Shown here: piece by piece, positions 10,579 to 22,743 of the stretch
Position numbering within the stretch: the first letter of the stretch is position 1
How the letters are laid out: every line of letters begins with the position of its first letter
Assembly (NCBI GenBank): GCA_037892935.1
Contig: JAYXKI010000013.1
Location: 868,001-932,000, forward strand
From: Phlebopus portentosus
Lineage: Eukaryota; Basidiomycota; Agaricomycetes; Boletales; Boletinellaceae
Direction: 5' to 3'
DNA: 64,000 nt
Program-made: the position numbers and the translations under genes
The notes under the pieces: generated by a model
The model's input: only the letters and a program-made list of their open reading frames with translations
The model's database searches: none
What the model was told of the DNA's origin: nothing

Positions 10579-12350
10579 TCAAAACATACAAACCCCACAA
10601 CTCCCATCAGCACCGGAACCGACCAAGCTCGTTCCACTCAGCTCACAGCTCGTCAAGTTGTTATTGGAACATATCGACTCGGGTACGGTACCTGTTAGTG
10701 CCGAGTTATTTGAGAGAGACAGAGTCTGGAGGGAGGGCAAGGAGAAGTTGGCTGATGAAGTGGAGGGAGAGGAGGGGAAGGACCCGGAGAGGTTTGCTGA
10801 GGTTAGTGAGCTATCGGAAGGTGACAATGTTAGAAGAGCCGAGAAAGGCTGGCGAGAAAAGAGGCGCACAGAGTAGTGAGCGAGCTTTGTAGCGTCGTAC
10901 TGTTGAGAAGTGTCTCCAGAGGCGTTGACAGAGGCTGGTCGCTTACAACTCTAAAGAAATCGCAACATTAATATTACGGCCACATGCGCGGTTCTTATGA
11001 TAGTAATCCAGGACATGAGATGAACTTACAAGCTCTCCAATGCCAACCCGCTGACATCCGACAACTGTCCAGCAAATTCCGAATTCTTCACAAGTGTAAG
11101 ACTCGTCAGTCCGTCCAACTGTCCCTTTTGAAAGAGCGAAGAGGGAAGCGGAGACAGTGCGGTACTTTCAAGATGGATGGATGTGAGAGAGGTAAGGTTG
11201 GCGAAACTATCCGGGAGAGCGCCGGCTAAGGACGAAGTTTGTGCAGGTGATGAGACAAAAGTGACGATTAAAGAGGGCTTGATAAGTCGGCACGCACCTG
11301 GTGAACTGTTCCCGCCGATGATTTGCAACGATTGTAGGAACGAAAGTGCTCCGATTCCAGAGGGTATCACTGAGGGTACAGCAGGGAAGACCATCTCTCT
11401 ATAACAAAGGGCGAAAGTAGGTTATTTTGAGCGCGGAGAAAGACAAATAGGACTCACAAAGATTTCACATTCCCTTGTCCATCACACTGTATACCAGTCC
11501 ACGTACAAAACTGAACATTCTGCACCCATCCTCCATTCGTAAGCGAATCTCGTGCGGTAACGCTCGATGCTACAACCAATGATTGCAACCCACAAAATTG
11601 AAGAGAATTAGACAAAGTTTGCGCCTCGTTGCTCGTCGAAAATTTGAATGAGTCGGGTATATCTTGTAGAATGCCAAGGCAAGTGGAACAAGGATAAAGT
11701 GAAGCGTTTGCAGGCGCATTTACAGTGAATTGAGTGAGACATGACTCCTGCGCCGGAGAGAGTGCGTGTTTGTCGCCACCATTATTTAGAACTCGCGCGT
11801 TAAGGAAGATAGAATCCCCAAGTAGATAGAGAAGAAGGATTATGAGTAATGTCAGTAATAGTCGTCTCCGCTTCTTTCGCTTTGGAGTTGCACAATGACA
11901 CGATCCCGGGCACTGCATCGGACGCTTCTCGATGTATAATGGTGGCCACGGTGGTAGAGTAATTTCTTCATGCGCAGTCGAAGCTGCTGGCGACGCCTCC
12001 TGTATAGGGATTTCGAGATCAGGCTCAGATCTATTCTGGAAGAGACCGAATAGTGCGCCACGCAAGGCGTTTCGCGGGCGTTGGGAAGTGAAACGTCGTA
12101 CTCCTTTCTCAAGGCATCGGGGAGAGTGCGGCGAGCGTGGATTGCTTGGTAGTCCACACCTCGACACGGACGGAGAAGACATTCGCAATGAGGGAAGACG
12201 GATTGAGGTCGGGCGCATAGATGACGTGGGCTCACGAGCAACCAGTGGAGAAGGAATCCTGGATGTTGATGGACGCGGTGGAGGAAAGTCATCAAGGTTG
12301 AAGTCGAGATATGATCCAGTCGAAATGCTACTAGGTATTGTCGCTGTCAT
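10579..12350 (-). CDS. Single-pass membrane protein with extracellular plant-type LRRs
   Basis: Exons 12350-11458, 11398-11298, 11225-11030, then a C-terminal part ending at 10579. The N-terminal 165 residues are Ser/Pro-rich and cytosolic by inference. A basic stop KRKKRRR precedes a strong helix (LLLTLLIILLLYLLGDSIF), giving a type II topology. The outer part has a Cys-rich LRR N-cap (QFCTWTGIQCDGQGNVKSL) followed by LRRs such as LPDSFANLTSLTSIHLES and LQTLSLSNNSALTGTVPESI, and ends in paired Cys residues. Such LRR proteins are common in Agaricomycetes; ligand and role are unknown. The junction to the last exon is uncertain: read through, 10950-10840 gives good LRR sequence but one base is missing; alternatively a 4-nt exon (10950-10947) plus a 98-nt intron restores frame and gives 487 residues. 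Confidence 0.8.
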
Positions 12351-13667
12351 GGATGATGGTGAGGAAGGAAGCCGGCTCGTCGCCTGGCCACAGCCATGGA
12401 CGATAAGAACAGCAGCTCAGGCCGCGATCCTAACATAACTGATTTATACAATAAGAATGCCGAGTCAGCGCGGGATGAAAAACAATGAGCACGCAGGCCA
12501 CTCACAAAAAGACAACGAAGCACAGCCACGTCGGGTCGTCAGGTCTTGTTGTTCGTGTCTGGCGTCTTAAATGATATTTGCCGATCTCGGCTTCCATGGT
12601 TTGCCCTGATCTGGAGCAAAGGAAATGCGAGATTGGCAAGTCGAAGGGGAATTAAGGAGACGCTGGGCTTGTCGGAGCAAGGAACTAAATATACTTTACG
12701 ATCAGAGAAGGATGCCCAGAAGCAAGAATCTTATTCGTTTTGTCGCGGGAATGACATCCAACTCGGACTCGAATACAAGGACTATGGTTTCGGTACTTCT
12801 CCAATTATTGAACCCGGGAAAGCAGAAATATGTTTGAAAGGATCGCAAGGATGAAGTATACGGCGCTTTTGTTCCTCTGGCATGAAGATTCTTCGATAAA
12901 TTCAACCAGTAGGGCCAGAAGACCGAGATCGAATGCCAGAGCAGAGGTGACCAGTAACACGGCGCCCACATGAGCGAGAAGAGAAAGATGCAGATTGGGG
13001 CCCTTCCGGAAAGTGCCTTCCGATACTGTGTCGCTTCCCGCAGGATTAGAAGAAATATATATTCGCGAGTTCAGGTACGTGACGCTGCCAGAAGAATGCG
13101 AAAGACGCGGAGCAAGCTAGTATTAGACACACTTTGTTAGTCCTATCAAAGGGCGAACGCACTTCGTTCATTACAATTCTTCTGAACGTCTAGATACATA
13201 AGTGGTTGAAAGACATTTCGATCGATTTGCCACACGTACATTCCATAGACACCGCAATACAGCTGCATGAGTATCCTTTTGTGACGATTTTGGCGCGTGC
13301 ATTGAATGCGCGTAGCATTAGTATCTGTGGTAAGTGGCGGAGTTTTCATCGCCGAAAACGGAGGTACGAGCTGGCAAGAAGATCAAGAACTTGGTCTGTG
13401 GCTTGTTCAAGAAGTCTCACATATTAGCGATTATAAACGCCTCGATGAATAGCATAAGCCATCTTGTAGCCAAATTCGAGCCGATCTCTGTGATGTAAAA
13501 GGACTCGTTAGCAGTAGTCATGATGATCTCTGTATGGGCAAAAATGAGCCGCTTAGTAGTCGAAAATTGGCGAGGAAAGATGTTTCGCATCACGTGCGTG
13601 CTATGAACCCTTTTACCTTAACTTACGCTCTTATATATGAATCTCAGTCATTCCATCAACGAATTCC
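12351..13667. other. Divergent intergenic between LRR gene and RIM13
   Basis: About 1.3 kb that should hold both promoters. A short open stretch near 12700-12970 on the minus strand has no family likeness and no splice support, so it is not called. A TATA-like site is listed separately. Confidence 0.5.
13632..13637 (+). promoter_or_regulatory. TATA box candidate for RIM13
   Basis: TATATA about 36 bp before the RIM13 ATG. Close spacing would give a very short 5' leader, so it is only a candidate. Confidence 0.35.
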
Positions 13668-16600
13668 ATGGCAAGCGGCGGTAGCGCTTCTTCTCCTGAT
13701 GCCGATGCCGATGCCGATGCCCTGTATTCAAGAGCTACCGTTGCAGAACATGCGGGCGAGTTCGATGTTGCTTTCGGACTTTATTTGTCTGCGGCACAAG
13801 CATTCCTCCATCAGGCGCGCTCTCTACCAGCTCAACGGGAAGCAGACCGGTCGAAATGCAAGGTGAATGCGGGAACATGTCTTGAGCGTGCAGAGCGCAT
13901 CAAGACCTCGCGTAAGGACGCTCTAAAGCCACTTGTGCGAGATCCGTTCTCGAAAGGTAAATTATTCGATGCAAACCAAGTTACTAATCGGAATAAGAGC
14001 TGAACTGTAAACTGTATGGGAAAACAGAAGAGCAAACATATATTCTGGACAAATCAAGCAAAATACATGGTACTCTCTTTCCCGCATGGTCTGATAAGGA
14101 TGCCATCTCAGACAATGATGTGGACACAAGCACAAGGCAATTACCTTCAGCTTCTACTAGGAAGGTATTACACCTAATCTTTTGCTAGTGCATTGCCACC
14201 TCTCGGAGCTGAGCTCCTTTCCTTGTCCCCAGTTTGGCGGCGACCTTTCGACGTGTACGGTGCAGAAAAAATCTCGTTGGCTGGTCCAACCCTCGAGCCA
14301 CGGCACATACATCAGAACGTCGTTTCAGACTGTTCTGTCTGCAGCGCTGCGGCCATCTGCTTGCATCATCACCGCATGTTTAATTCTAAGGTATAATCTA
14401 ATAAACTTATCTCCCAGTAACTAAGTCGTCGTTATTCCCATTGGATGCTTAATCTGGCTTCTGCTTCCAGCTTGGTCTGTCGTGCATGCATCCGCATACT
14501 CCAAATGGCTTGCCTTCGATCTCTTCAGATGGCACGTATACCTTTCGCTTCTTTATGAATGGATCATTTCGTAGAGTATGCGCCATACTGTTTTGACTCA
14601 CGATGGGATCTATTGACGGACTTGAATATCATACAGGTTTGTGAGTCTTTTGCCGAAAATGCCGATTTCCGGGGCTCATTCTGGGCCTTAGCGATAGATG
14701 ATAGATTGCCCTTCTCTGGGACCGGTCAACAGCTCTCAGTCATAGCCATTCTAGAGAGTGGTATCGTTGACATGTGGCCTGCGCTGCTCGAGAAAGCCGT
14801 ACATACATCATCGTTTCGACTCTCAGCACTCACTTAACCCTTCTCTTTATTTTTTCTTCAGTATCTCAAACTCATGGGCGGATACGACTTCCCTGGATCG
14901 TGCGTGAAATTTACCCTAATGGGATGCGGGCGTTCAGAATTAATCAATAATGTCTTGCGTCATGACTTGTCGGACTCAGTAACTCGAGTATAGATATTCA
15001 GTTAGTCTCGGCATCTTGCTATGTCGCAGAAATCTAACTACTTTTGTTACAGTGTACTGACTGGATGGATTCCGGAGCATATCGAAATTAATAGGTATTT
15101 GGTATCCTTCAATCTAATATATACTGTCTGTACTGAAACGACTTATGGGTCTCAGCTCAACCTTCGAACGCGAGAAAGCATTCCGACGCATCTGCGAAGG
15201 CTTCAATCGAGGTAAGTTCTAGCTTGCCGGAGCAATTTTATGTTCAACAAGCGCTAGGATCTTGCGTGTTGACTCTCGGGACCGGGCCGCGAGCGACTGA
15301 CGTACCACATTATGTGTCTGCACTGGATGGATCTCAGACAAAATTACTGCCTGCTCATAGCTATGCGGTCTTATGTGAGTGATATATTCGAGTTTTTTCT
15401 CCTTTGATTGTGAGTGTTATCTAATGTCTACCTATAGCTATACACGAAGAATCTGATGGGCGTTATTTAACAATCTTAAATCCTTGGAACGGCAGCCAGA
15501 ATACAGGCAGCGAGATGGATGTTTGTGATACTGTTCGACGGCTACAAATCGATGATCAGGATGCCTCTGATCACTTGCACTGTGGTGATACTCGTATGTC
15601 CGGTTCGTCCTTTTGTTCGTCCCCTTTGATCTTTCTTGCTTGTTATATTTCCTGAATCGCTGATATTTTTAGTGCGAGGAGCCGTAAGCGCATCCGCAAA
15701 TCTGATAGACGTTTTCTGGGATGAAATATGCAACATATTTGACGGTCTGTATCTGAACTGGGATCCCGCCTTATTTAAGCATAGTCACGAATTTCATGGC
15801 TCATGGCGTACCAGGGCAAGAGAGAATACGCCAGAGTGTACGTCATATTTTCGATTCCTGAAAAATCATTATAGAGCCTAGACTTGAATTGTAGGCGTTC
15901 GCCACTACCTTTATTTGGATCTTGTTTCCGAGATCGGAGAAATGAAGATGGCCAGGCGGCAGGATCACGAGCTGTGGGTGCTGCTTACTCGGCACATAGT
16001 CGATAAACATCACTTGGGGGAGTTCATAGCCCTCCATGTGGTCCAGGTGGAACAGGATGAGACAAGAGGTGATGATGGTGCAGTGCACGCTGCTCTGGAT
16101 CTAAAGGTATGAGTGTAACATTCATTATCGGCAACAAGAACAATACTCATGTAGCAGAAGGGATTATATACCAGCAGCACTCACACACTGGTAAGTTTCA
16201 TTCGAATTGGTTCTGTGATTATCCATCTCAGGCATTTATTCTCTCTGCTTGTAGACCCGTCTCACGGTCACAGGGCCGCGAGCCCGGGTTGCTCTAATTG
16301 CGTCATATGATGGACCCTACACCAACGTCTGCTTCTCAGTGCAGGTTTATTGTGATAGTGCAGAGCTTACGTGGATAGATCACCCGCGTAAGACTGCTTA
16401 TGAACGTTTGGTACGTCAAAATGCTTGCCGTTCTCATGCTGACGACCTCATCTTTTACCTTCACAGATTGAGGGTACTTTCTCCTCACGCAATGCGGGAG
16501 GCAATAGCACGTATCCGACTTTCATGAACAACCCTCAATATTGGCTTAGGCTCCATTCAGAGAATGTTGCAGACCAAGCGGGCAGTGTAGAAAAGATGCG

Positions 16601-17623
16601 GAAGGGCACAGTTCGCTTGACCGTTGAAGGGCAGCGAGACGTTCCATTTAATGCTATGCTTATCTGGAGGTCTGAAGAACAGAGCCGGGAAAGAGTGTTC
16701 CAGTAGGTTGCGCAGATTCATTTTCACTTGGCTATTGTCCCGATGTTTCTGAATGGTCACTGACATGCTTTTGTGCGTAGGTTGCGGTCTGGCGATATGA
16801 TTGCTAGCTCTGGACCGTATAGCTATGGGGTAGCGCAGACGATTGCGTCAGTGACACGTGAGCGCTTTAATAACAACTGGCGAATGCGACTTGACAGCTG
16901 GCACTTTCAGCTGGTCACTACTGCATTGTTGTATCCACCTTTGAACCGCGCCATCGCGGCAAATATACGCTATGCATCGAGTCCGCTATGCGCATGGACT
17001 TGGAGGATATCCCCGCCGAGGGCGCGGGGATGTTCTGCAAGACGGTCAGGGGTGCATGGTATATACTGTCTAAACTACAAAGGGAAGAGTCTGAATGATG
17101 ATCTACGTGCAGGCATCCGGGTATGGACGGTGGAAGTCCGCGTTTCTGCAACTACGACAGAAATCCGATGTTCGAGATTTCAGCACGAGCAGCGACGGTA
17201 TTGAAGTGAGAAAGACTGTTCTAGATACCTGGATGACCGAATAACCTGGGATTGCACAGGTTGCGTCTACAGTTGACCAAGCCTTCAGCTGCAATCGCAC
17301 TGAATGTCACTCTCTTCGCTTCTCCCGCGGGCCGCTCCACTGCAGATACTTCCACAGCTTCTAGCCCGTCCTTTTCCTCCCCACTTTGCTCTAGCGGAGG
17401 TTTGTCGCCTCATGCTTCACGCGTGGCTCTGGAACGCCAAATAGCAACGTCGGGAGCGTATGTAGATGGAAGCCAGAGTCCGGCCGGAGTTGTGACCCCT
17501 CAGACGGCAATTGCACCTGGCAAGTATGTTGCTGTCGTATCGACTTTCGATCCGGGTATACATGCACCTTTCCAACTCCTCGTGTTCTCAAAGACCGATA
17601 TTAAAGTTTCGCTTATCCAATAG
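13668..17623 (+). CDS. RIM13: Calpain-like cysteine protease PalB/RIM13, 21 exons
   Basis: Exons: 13668-13956, 14028-14136, 14189-14390, 14471-14575, 14637-14640, 14692-14798, 14862-14899, 14980-15000, 15053-15094, 15156-15211, 15258-15374, 15438-15593, 15673-15837, 15895-16106, 16155-16190, 16255-16410, 16467-16702, 16781-16857, 16911-17058, 17113-17205, 17260-17623; sum 2733 nt, 910 residues, frame closed. An N-terminal MIT-like helical domain (about 1-90, ESCRT-III binding) precedes the C2 calpain core: Cys about 181 in VSDCSV, His about 358 in PAHSYAVL, Asn about 378 in LNPWN. Other PalB landmarks are IDDRLPFS, EKAYLKLMGGYDFPGS, HVLTGWIPE, NPQYWLRL and two C-terminal beta-sandwich repeats ending in VAVVSTFDPG. 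In the Rim/Pal pathway this enzyme cleaves Rim101/PacC at alkaline pH on endosomes. Odd points: a 4-nt exon (14637-14640) and a GC-AG intron (14137-14188). Confidence 0.93.
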
Positions 17624-19209
17624 TTGTAAGTGGCCGATATTAACGGGATTCGCATTGACCCTTAGTTCTCTGTTAGTTAATAATGTGCTGTGAAGAAAGA
17701 TTTGTATCTTATCGGCTCATTTGTACGATGGCAGTATACCGTGGAGGATGTTCCCTTTTCCGAATTTCGTTCGGTAATGTCGACACGCCTAGTGTATAAG
17801 GTCAAGTGTCTGGTATCAGTGGTATGTATAGTACGTCCCCGATACTGCAGAATCAATAGGTCAAACGGACATACTAGTGCGCTAACAAGATCTTCTGAGA
17901 GACTCGTGAGGCAGTCTACAAAATGGAAAAAGGAGCACTGGTTCAACGGTTTTCGACTACAAGGTACCCGGTGCCTGCACATAAGAATGACTTCATGAAT
18001 CCATTTCCTAAGCAAGAACATGCCTGCATCTTGGCCCGTACTTCTCAGAACTCATGCAGACGGAACGGTGCGTCTCGCGTCTCCACAGACGAAGCTGCTC
18101 TGTCCAGTTCATCTTCGGGTTGAACTTATTGATCGCTGAGGAGCCACCTTGCCCCGTCTTCCTCCACAATGATTCTTCTTGTCGCAAATCTCTATAGGTA
18201 ATTTCCTGCAAAACCAGAATGTTCGTCGCAGCGCTGAAACAAACAATCTTTACAGATGAAATTAGTTCTGTTTATCCGCAGATACCGATTGAATTTCGAT
18301 GCTTCGCCTCTATGAGTATCACTTTTTGAGAGACCAACTAGCCGCTGATGATAGAATGTTACCTCCGTCCTGTTCCCGTTCCCGGGTCATAGATGTGATA
18401 TCCATTGAGTTCGCCATAGTGTCTGGTTGCTAAGCGCGATTCGGTGAGACGGTCATGTTTTTTTTCCATGCTACTTTGTGCTAATACTTGTTTCCGATTT
18501 AGAAGTCATGCTTGAGACTTCCGCTCCTAGATAATGTCCGATTGAAGGAAAGGTGGATAAATACAGTTCAAAGGCTTCCATGACTGTATTTTCAATTTCG
18601 GGAAAATATTCTCACGGCAACTAATATATGCATGGATTCATTTCTGAAGTTGATAGCTCCGTGTCTACTGCTTCATTCTGGCCGCCTAGTTCCTGATGCG
18701 CCCAAAAAACTGGAACCAGAATGAAGGAGATGCGCAGACCGAGACAGATAAGAGGGGTGGGGGGGAACAGCCTCTGAAATGGGTAAGATGCAACGCGTCT
18801 TCTCTATTGCTAGCGAAGCCGGAGTGTTCCTACACTTCGCCTGCACTCCTTGTCTTCGAAGCACTAGTTTGGATTTTGCCGTCAACAATGACTACACGGC
18901 TATCGCACGCACGCAATGCATGGGACTATTATCCGCAGATTTTTTTAGCACCTCAGCAAAGCGACACTAAGACAGTCCAACATGAAAAGCTTCTATACTC
19001 CGAATAAAAAGAATATTTCATCCTCGACAAGCAAGACGAGGGCTTGCCAACATCAGAGAAACCATGTTAACGTTCTTGTGAAGGTCCATATCTGCGTTTG
19101 ATCAGCACATTTCTAGTTGAGATATCGACAATACGACAATACGTTCGAACGCATAACATGTGACAAATCAGGTTAGCTGTGATCGTCAGTGATAAAGGTT
19201 AGGTAAGTC
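17624..19209. other. Convergent intergenic, RIM13 and DAO oxidase 3' ends
   Basis: About 1.6 kb with only short unconvincing frames on both strands. No RNA gene, repeat or recognisable protein fragment was seen. Confidence 0.5.
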
Positions 19210-21219
19210 TCAGCAGTCCTCTCCTACTCCGATGAGATCATCAGGATCGAGCGCACTAATGACTGCACCATCCCGATATGTCGTATGCTCATCGAATTCA
19301 CGTTCAACGGCGAATCTCCTTCGTGTAGATTCGTCCATTTTCCCTTCAAGTCGGTCTACCACAAGGCGACCTATCACAGGCAGGAACTGCGGGATTACGG
19401 AAATCTGTAAGTAAGGTTCACGGTGCCCCGTTGGATCAAACGACTAACTTTAAAGCCGTGGCCACTCCCAGCTGTCACTAAAGCTAGGCCAGGGTCCGCA
19501 GGATGAACATCAATGATCCAATTAGAATCAGGGGAATCAGTGTACCTGAGAGTCACTGAGACTTCTCCTGCAAGAAGACTTCAAACTGCGTACCAGCATA
19601 GGCGGGTCGAGTTGAACGGCTTCTCCCCGAGCTCCGGGAATACTTTGCCGAAGCATTCACGAATAAAACGTGCCTCCGATTTTGGAACCTTTAGTCCGTC
19701 CACTCCATGTGAAAGCATTGTCCGTGGACTTGAGATGCCAGAGTTGATCACGTCCACAGTCGGAGCGTCTGCAATTGGGACCATGTTCGTGACTCCGCCT
19801 ACGTGACTTCCCATCTTGATTAGGTTATCTTCGTTGGGCTGAGAAGCGATAAATATCGGAACCGCGGCAGAACGTATGCGTAAACGTACTGGGAAACAAT
19901 AAAATCCTGAAGGTCCCAGGTCCAATATGACAGGGACCTTACGATACCGTTCTCCTTCCTCTGGAGTTAGTTGGACGGTCACAGTCGCCTGCCTGAGAAC
20001 GAATCGCAGTTAAAGGAGGAGCAATGCGGAAGATAATTCAGAAACGAACCCCGTAGCGAGCGCTCGTCTTCCCAGTTTCAATTCGGGAAACGTAGAAGCT
20101 GTCCAGCACCCAATAGCAAGAACGACGATATCTGCAGCGAATTCACTTCCATCCTTGCATTTCACTCCCCTTGTTCGTGACTGGTCCTTTATTGTCGACG
20201 AGACTTCCTTCCCAGGGATGATTTTACCACCCAGCTTCTTCACGAGCTCCATGGCACGCTCCATGGCACGCTTGGAGTACGCCCATCCTCCATCTTCATT
20301 GAAGTATCCGTGAGTATGTGAGATACCTGAGCCGATGGAGACGCCGGGATCGAATATCTCCTCCAGAGTTACAGTTTCACGTTTGTCCGCCTTGGAAGTC
20401 GCGAGTCGGCTCGTCTCATCGCTCTCAATCAACGTTGCGATCCTTTTAATGCGAGCCCCGTGCTTGTGATCATTTTGGAATGCGCGATTCCCGTGTAAGT
20501 CTGCTTCAATCCCGCATACCAGGACACCGGACCTATTAGAAAAGGAAGATTCACATATCAGCCCCGTGGCGTCTGAGTTGTATATAGAAGCGATGCTAGA
20601 AGAGTCATAATACGAATACATGAATACGAGCGGACATCGATTGCGAAACGTGTGGGAAGGACAAACAGGGGAAGGAGAGTGCCGAAAAGAACACTCCGCC
20701 AAAAGCCTAATTGTCCAGGGGATAGACAAAAGAGGCGCCTACTCACTCATAATAATTATGGCCCCAAACTTCGTGGTCCTTCCAAGCTTCAAGTGCTTCG
20801 CGAGCTAAGAGCGTGTAGAACTCGTCGTTATATGAGGAACGAACGACTAACAATCAGACGGTAAATCATCAGTACCCAAATGCTAACTAATGTTGGATTC
20901 AACAAGATCAAACTTTAAGAGAAGAGTCTTCTCAAGCCAAAATAAAGCGAGTAACAAAAAAGTCTTTCGACCACTCACTTTTGTTGATGTCCGTGCTTGC
21001 TGCATCGACCGCTGGAAGATCGGATGCGCGTTCTAATATGGTCACATCTCTGTATCCGCGTCTCAAAAGATGTAGAGCGGTCGAGACGCCAAAGCATCCG
21101 CTACCAACAATTACTATCTTTGACGATGGGACGAGAGAAGGGTCCCCTGAGGTACTGGGAGTGGCCTTCCCGGTATCTGTGGAGGTACCCCTGAAAAACT
21201 TCTGGATAAGTGCCAACAT
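19210..21219 (-). CDS. FAD-dependent amino-acid oxidase, DAO family (fructosyl amino acid/saccharopine oxidase-like)
   Basis: Exons 21219-20979, 20846-20747, 20532-20050, 19992-19594, 19545-19449 and 19386-19210 sum to 1497 nt (498 residues) with closed frame. The Rossmann dinucleotide motif is IVIVGSGCFGVSTALHLLRRG, preceded by a 30-residue leader; then PAVDAASTDINKIVRSSY, HTHGYFNEDGGWAYS, the second FAD strand ADIVVLAIGCWT, and the C-terminal YTDSPDSNWIIDVHP and GSGHGFKFLPVIG signatures. These match fungal fructosyl amino acid oxidases and the related fap2 L-pipecolate/L-saccharopine oxidases, which oxidise secondary amines to release H2O2. The exact substrate cannot be read from sequence. 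The C-terminus lacks a clear peroxisomal SKL-type signal (it ends GVGEDC). The second intron is long for this locus (214 nt). The start ATG chosen is the only one before the FAD motif in frame. Confidence 0.88.
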
Positions 21220-22743
21220 CGTGGAAAGCCGTGCGAGCAAGAGAGGAAGACTATATTAGAGACTCGAGGTGAGCTGACGGGAAATCACAGAGTGACTTCT
21301 TAGAGCAATTCGCAGAAGGCGCAGAAACCGCGCTATGCTGCGTTCCAAGTGTTTGAATTTATACCAGAGTGTCGAAGTTCAACTTTACCCGCAATGAGAC
21401 CGACGGGGTAAGCACATTTTCGTTGTTCCGAAGTCCCTGTTCCATGAAGACCCTCAACGTTTAACCTAGTGGGCGTCTCATGCGCCGATCATTGTTTACG
21501 GATACGGCTTCAAGTTCTCCTTCTCTCTATGTTAAATCTTCTTGCAAGTGAGCCGGTCCCGCGGAGAACCGTCGTATTCTTTGGACTAGTTCAGAGCCCT
21601 GATAAGAAGCGTCAAGAAGTGATCAATGAGCACAAGAGCGATATTTGGATTAATAATGAGTGCTGCAAATTTCTGCATTTGCATTCTCCCAAGTCGGCGG
21701 CGAACGGATGGTGGAAAAACTCCTAAAACCTCCCAATCACGATAGTGTTTGTGTCTGCGATTCGCAAAATGTATTCAGTCTTTCTATCAATGAGACATCA
21801 CTGAATTTACCCGCAAAATAGAGGTTATTCGCCAAACATTCGAGAAAGATAAGATTGGCGCAGATATCCACCGATCGAAGATCTTCCAACGACACGCTAC
21901 AATTGTATTCAAATTCGTCCAATTTAGGCAGCTTCTTACTTTCAATACCGAGTATTTCCTAATAAGTATGCCTAAATACATTTTTAGAGAAATGTCTTCA
22001 AGATCGTGGCTTAATGAATCGGCACCTTTCTGCATGACCAGCTAGCTATTCACGAGGCCACGCCACGGTAATTCAGTACCCGAAAGCTGCAGAAGTTGTA
22101 TTCTTCAGGCCACAGATATATAAAAAAAACAGTTGTTTGGGTAAACAAACCTCCGAAGGGACCACTTAACGACAGGGTCACAGTTGAAATTGCCACGCTG
22201 CACACAGAAGACGCCAAGTAGCATATTTCGTTGAACTAGCCTCGGCATGGCGCACAGACTTGCGGAAGAACAGTACGAATGCAATCGAGATACACACTTA
22301 GTCTATAAAGAATCTCGCGGAATTCCAGGTTCCGATACAACCATTTCCCCTTGGCATGACGGCTGGCGGAGATCGCCTTCTGCAAGATTATCCACACCTT
22401 TTCAATGTATATCCGCTCGCACGCCCTCTAGTTTTTGCCGCAGTACACTGGACCGTTCTAATTCAGTGGCGTGAGAGGACGTAGGACGAATGCCTCGGCC
22501 AGTTTACACTGGCATCCAGAAAATTATGTGTTGAGCGGAAAGAAACATGGCTTTCCGCCAATGATCTTAGTGAAAAGTCAGAATGCTCGGGATAGTCGAA
22601 TTGCAAGCGAAATATCACAGGAACGGAATGGTCTCTGCACGGAGCCATAAACTTAAGCACCGCGGCACATTTAGGGAGAACTGATGACTTACAAGCTAAC
22701 GCTACAAACAGCAAAATGGTAGGCGCTATTCTGCACATGCGTC
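21220..22743. other. Intergenic between DAO oxidase and FCF1
   Basis: About 1.5 kb. It holds the oxidase promoter and the FCF1 3' end. With the FCF1 indel left uncorrected, the FCF1 frame runs on to 22463. No other gene or repeat was recognised. Confidence 0.5.

Noticed and set aside
13680..13720. GATGCC repeat in RIM13 as a microsatellite of interest
   Set aside because: Short in-frame Asp-Ala repeat within coding sequence; ordinary.
20010..20729. Start of the oxidase at an ATG near 20729 reading MSIPWTIRLLAEC
   Set aside because: This segment is the 214-nt intron; the FAD motif and the IVRSSY exon lie upstream and splice cleanly to SGVLVCGIE.
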